Notes under the pieces: model-generated
Told to the model about the DNA's origin: nothing
Databases searched by the model: none
The model's input: only the letters and a program-made list of their open reading frames with translations
Translations under genes and position numbers: made by a program
Part shown: one piece after another, positions 63,911 through 64,000 of the stretch
How the letters are laid out: each line of letters opens with the position of its first letter
How positions within the stretch are numbered: position 1 is the first letter of the stretch
From: Streptomyces sp. NBC_00569
Lineage (GTDB): Bacteria; Actinomycetota; Actinomycetes; Streptomycetales; Streptomycetaceae
Reading direction: 5' to 3'
DNA length: 64,000 bases
Assembly: GCF_036345255.1 (NCBI RefSeq)
Contig: NZ_CP107783.1
Location: forward strand, 310,001 to 374,000

Positions 63911-64000
63911 GGCCCAGACCGACAGAGGTGGACCGGTCCGCCTGGGACCCAAGTCGAATCGGACCAGACCCCTTCAGACGGGACCGGTTCCCTTTTTGGT

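Overview
The window looks like a chromosomal segment of Streptomyces or a very close streptomycete. The DNA is very GC-rich and most codons of the real genes end in G or C. GTG starts are common. The families are typical of streptomycetes: SpoIIE phosphatases with PAS/GAF sensors, stand-alone RsbW-like ATPases, a SigB/SigF-type sigma factor, acyl-CoA carboxylase with an epsilon subunit, and DUF6131/DUF7144/DUF6480 small membrane proteins. No rRNA, tRNA, CRISPR array or intact insertion sequence was seen. Product names are inferred from motifs and family memory only.

Layout. 0-6.4 kb: small stress-type genes (Rho_N-like, DUF6131, YidB, CsbD, DUF7144) and a first SpoIIE phosphatase; three start regions carry GGGTAC/T hexamers like the -10 of SigB-family promoters. 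7.0-11.9 kb: three paralogous DUF347 (COG4705) membrane proteins beside an OmpR-type two-component system; each paralogue is preceded by a GTTCAGG direct repeat with an 11-bp period. 12.0-16.5 kb: an ABC permease, a frameshifted ABC ATPase and a histidine kinase that has lost its ATPase domain. 16.5-19.0 kb: a secreted protein, a Tat-type esterase and a TetR regulator. 19.1-24.9 kb: an operon for a two-subunit B12-dependent acyl-CoA mutase with methylmalonyl-type active-site residues plus a three-subunit propionyl-type acyl-CoA carboxylase, which together could take propionyl-CoA to succinyl-CoA if an epimerase is encoded elsewhere. 25.2-28.7 kb: a GntR relic, a PEBP protein, and a MarR regulator with an MFS-universal-stress fusion.

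29.1-44 kb is a partner-switching stress block: three more SpoIIE phosphatases, an RsbV-like STAS protein, an RsbQ-RsbP pair with overlapping genes, a SigB/SigF-type sigma factor, an isolated FhaA-type N-terminal domain and two paralogous RsbW-like ATPases, mixed with DUF4239, PRC-barrel and small hypothetical proteins.

45-62.3 kb resembles the light or singlet-oxygen (LitR/LitS, ChrR, SigK-type) gene sets of other bacteria: a frameshifted molybdopterin oxidoreductase, a fasciclin lipoprotein, a cyclopropane-fatty-acid-synthase-like methyltransferase, a MerR regulator with a cobalamin-type sensor domain, a 74-residue zinc anti-sigma-like protein, an ECF sigma factor, an FAD amine-oxidase-like protein, TspO, an MMPL exporter with a MarR regulator, and an operon of SDR-SRPBCC protein, CPD photolyase and FeS cryptochrome/photolyase. 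The window ends with a divergent TetR/SnoaL-like pair that has a readable promoter and operator.

At least seven reading frames are broken (DHFR-like, ABC ATPase, histidine kinase, GntR, an unknown protein, a chaplin-like secreted protein and the molybdo-oxidoreductase). Either this region is decaying or the assembly has indel errors; the sequence alone cannot separate these.
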